A stretch of 7,186 nt of DNA. Source: Bacillota bacterium (GTDB taxonomy: Bacteria > Bacillota > Clostridia > Christensenellales > Aristaeellaceae). The translations under genes and the position numbers were made by a program. How positions within the stretch are numbered: the stretch's first letter is position 1; the number at the start of each line of letters is the position of its first letter. Of the stretch, positions 5,820 through 7,186 are shown in pieces. The DNA is taken from assembly GCA_023435435.1 (NCBI GenBank), contig JAEYRW010000109.1:1-7186 (forward strand), in the 5' to 3' direction. The notes below the pieces were generated by a model. The model was not told the origin of the DNA, did no database searches, and saw nothing but the letters and a program-made list of their open reading frames with translations.

Positions 5820-6947
5820 ATGATGAAACGAGCGGCATCGCCCTTTCGCTGGGACATGGTGGGCAGCTTTCTGCGCACGGCGGAAATCAAGGATGCCCGG
5901 GCGCGCTTCGAAGCGGGCGAAATCGGGGCGGACGCATTGAAGCGGGTCGAGGACGCGCAAATCAGGGAATTGGTCGCGCGGCAAAAGGCGGCGGGACTCA
6001 AGGCCGTGACCGACGGCGAATTCCGCCGGAGTTATTGGCATCTGGACTTTTTCTGGGGCTTTGACGGCATCGAGCGCGTGGTGATGAAGCAGGGCTATCT
6101 CTTTCACGGCGAGGAAACCCGCGCGGATTCCGCCCGGATCTGCGGGAAGATCGGCTTCACCAACCATCCATTCGTGGAGCACTTCAAGTTCCTGAAGGAG
6201 GTCGCGGGCGACGGCGTCGTCGCCAAGCAGACCATCCCCGCGCCGGCACAGCTTCTGGCCGAGCTCTACCGCGCGGAGAACGCCGAGGCGGCGGAAAAAT
6301 ATTATCCCGACCGCGACGCGCTCTCCCGCGACATCGCCGCCGCCTATCGCGGCGTCATCCTGGCGCTCTATGCCGCGGGCTGCCGCAGCCTCCAGCTCGA
6401 CGACTGCACTTGGGGCATGCTCTGCGACGCGAGCTTCCGGGCCTTTTTCGAGCAAACCGGCCAGGACATCGGCGGCGTTGCCGAAACATACCTCGCCCTC
6501 AACAACGCAGCCGTCGCGGACCTGCCCGATGATCTCACCGTCACCACCCACGTCTGCCGGGGCAATTACCACTCTACATGGGCCGCGTCCGGCGGCTACG
6601 CCCCCGTTGCGGACGCACTCTTCGCCCGCGAACACGTGGGCGCCTACTTCCTCGAGTTCGACACCGACCGGGCCGGCGATTTCTCCCCCCTCGCCCAGGT
6701 GCCCGCGGACAAAACCGTTGTGCTCGGCCTCGTCTCCTCCAAAACCGGAGCCCTCGAGGACCGCGCGGCCATCGTTTCACGCATCCGCGAAGCCGCAAAG
6801 TACGTCCCCCTCGACCGGCTCTGCCTCAGCCCCCAGTGCGGCTTCGCCTCCACCGAGGAAGGCAACATCCTCACCGAAGACCAGCAGTGGGCAAAAATCG
6901 CCTTCATCAAAAGCATCGCCCAGGAGGTGTGGGGAGAGGATGCGTAA
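5820..6947 (+). CDS. yxjG: MetE C-terminal-domain-like zinc methyltransferase (YxjG/YxjH family)
   Basis: This 375-residue protein corresponds to the catalytic C-terminal barrel of cobalamin-independent methionine synthase, without MetE's N-terminal domain. SPFRWDMVGSFLR (7-19) is the typical family start, and GLKAVTDGEFRRSYWHLDFF (59-78) follows. The zinc ligands of MetE all have counterparts: H244 and C246 (HVCRGN), E279 (FLEFDTDRAGDF) and C340 (LSPQCGF). LQLDDCTWG (191-199) takes the place of MetE's DEP substrate loop. Zinc would activate a thiol, probably homocysteine, for methylation. The methyl donor is unknown: lacking the N-terminal domain, it may not use methyl-tetrahydrofolate polyglutamate, and a corrinoid protein or small methyl thiol is possible. 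Its place after a LysR of methionine-regulator type supports a sulfur amino acid role. It is probably transcribed separately. The gene is often annotated metE-like. Confidence 0.85.
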   Translation: MMKRAASPFRWDMVGSFLRTAEIKDARARFEAGEIGADALKRVEDAQIRELVARQKAAGLKAVTDGEFRRSYWHLDFFWGFDGIERVVMKQGYLFHGEETRADSARICGKIGFTNHPFVEHFKFLKEVAGDGVVAKQTIPAPAQLLAELYRAENAEAAEKYYPDRDALSRDIAAAYRGVILALYAAGCRSLQLDDCTWGMLCDASFRAFFEQTGQDIGGVAETYLALNNAAVADLPDDLTVTTHVCRGNYHSTWAASGGYAPVADALFAREHVGAYFLEFDTDRAGDFSPLAQVPADKTVVLGLVSSKTGALEDRAAIVSRIREAAKYVPLDRLCLSPQCGFASTEEGNILTEDQQWAKIAFIKSIAQEVWGEDA

Positions 6948-6952
6948 GCACG

Positions 6953-6971
6953 CCGAGGGCGCTTCCCTCGG
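6953..6971 (+). terminator. Hairpin just after the MetE-like gene
   Basis: CCGAGGG (6953-6959) and CCCTCGG (6965-6971) form a perfect 7-bp stem with a 5-nt loop, starting 6 nt after the stop codon. Two more C-G pairs can form past a bulged A. No U-tract follows, so it may protect the mRNA end or end transcription weakly, not act as a textbook intrinsic terminator. Confidence 0.4.
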
Positions 6972-7085
6972 ACGCCCAGCGGCGCGTTGATTGAATCAGG
7001 CTTTATCAGCGCGGTCGCACGGCAGCTATGCGTGCGGCAGATTCACCGCCAAGGGCCGACCCCCTTGAGAATCCAGGGCCGGGTG

Positions 7086-7158
7086 GGGAAGGATTAAATT
7101 GTCCGTCGGCGGCGCGAGGCCAAAACCCCGCGCCGCCGAATTTCGTTATGGCCTTCCC
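7086..7158. repeat. 73-bp imperfect inverted repeat enclosing the terminator stem
   Basis: Outer arms GGGAAGG (7086-7092) and CCTTCCC (7152-7158) are inverted copies centred within half a base of the 11-bp inner stem (7106-7116 with 7129-7139). The 12-13 bases between the arms on each side do not pair well. The layered dyad could be a dispersed palindromic repeat (REP- or MITE-like) that also serves as a terminator, or the outer match could be chance. Confidence 0.4.
7106..7147 (+). terminator. Strong hairpin, probable transcription terminator
   Basis: TCGGCGGCGCG (7106-7116) pairs perfectly with CGCGCCGCCGA (7129-7139) around a 12-nt loop. ATTTCGTT follows on the plus strand, a partial U-tract. 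Read on the minus strand the stem is followed after a few bases by CAATTTAA, so it might work in both directions. It is the likeliest end of the MetE-like transcript. Confidence 0.6.
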
Positions 7159-7186
7159 GCAACACAAGTTCGGATCGGTCGGGGCT

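Larger units (their letters stand above)
6948..7186. other. Non-coding 3' region with several hairpins
   Basis: These 239 bp follow the MetE-like gene and show no convincing coding frame on either strand. They carry stems at 6953-6971, 7016-7036 (CGCACG/CGTGCG), 7050-7067 (CAAGGG/CCCTTG) and 7106-7139, plus the 11-bp odd palindrome TGATTGAATCA (6988-6998). I recognise no tRNA, SRP RNA, 6S RNA, T-box, cobalamin or S-box motif. The region may be plain 3' untranslated sequence, a decayed repeat, or an unannotated RNA. The frame from ATG 7148 is open to the window edge for 13 codons but has no ribosome binding site. Confidence 0.5.

Noticed and set aside
5814..6635. A 273-codon open frame on the minus strand opposite the MetE-like gene
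   Set aside because: The plus strand carries conserved zinc ligands and family motifs. The minus frame has none and no start signal.
6370..6990. A 206-codon plus-strand frame overlapping the end of the MetE-like gene
   Set aside because: It is dominated by S, P, T and A in a way typical of a shifted reading of GC-rich sequence and has no ribosome binding site.
7148..7186. Possible start of a next gene at ATG 7148, open to the window end
   Set aside because: Only 13 codons are visible, there is no ribosome binding site, and the ATG lies within the terminator tail and inverted repeat.
7094..7186. Possible C-terminal end of a minus-strand gene entering from the right
   Set aside because: The translated tail is arginine-rich and comes mostly from the GC hairpin; no motif supports it.

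Overview
The window reads as chromosome from a GC-rich, low-redundancy genome that is most likely Clostridia-like (Bacillota), for example an uncultured gut or rumen lineage. This is an inference. It rests on strong GGAGG-type ribosome binding sites, sigma-A-like promoters, a YbxB-type methyltransferase, a YxjG-type MetE-like protein and a LysR regulator that resembles the Gram-positive methionine-regulator subfamily. There are six protein genes, and no mobile element, tRNA, rRNA or CRISPR array is seen.

Layout. On the minus strand (50-2062) lies a complete 670-residue family-5 extracellular solute-binding protein of an ABC importer. Just past its 3' end, at the left edge, is an all-G/C palindromic stretch. 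A 272-bp AT-rich intergenic region (2063-2334) holds two divergent promoters: one drives the binding protein leftward, the other drives a rightward gene cluster. The rightward cluster is tightly packed: rsuA-like 16S rRNA pseudouridine synthase (2335-3042), rsmC/ybxB-like rRNA methyltransferase (3039-3635), a cytoplasmic glycoside hydrolase family 28 enzyme (GTG start, 3639-4808) and a LysR-type regulator (4805-5731). Junctions are ATGA overlaps or a 3-bp gap, so the four are very probably co-transcribed and translationally coupled. After an 88-bp gap with its own promoter-like elements comes a MetE C-terminal-domain-like (YxjG/YxjH family) zinc methyltransferase (5820-6947). The last 239 bp contain no convincing gene but several hairpins, including a strong terminator-like stem inside a larger imperfect inverted repeat.

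How the genes may work together. The importer subunit and the intracellular GH28 enzyme suggest uptake and cytoplasmic trimming of pectin-type oligosaccharides, but they sit in different transcription units and the transporter substrate is not determined. The LysR regulator lies directly upstream of the MetE-like gene. The gap between them holds an ATAG-N7-CTAT element at the position expected for a LysR activator site, so LysR control of a methionine-related methyltransferase is the most specific regulatory hypothesis here. The oddest feature is the arrangement itself: two 16S rRNA modification genes coupled to a pectinase-family enzyme and a LysR regulator. No clearly new defence or mobile system was found.
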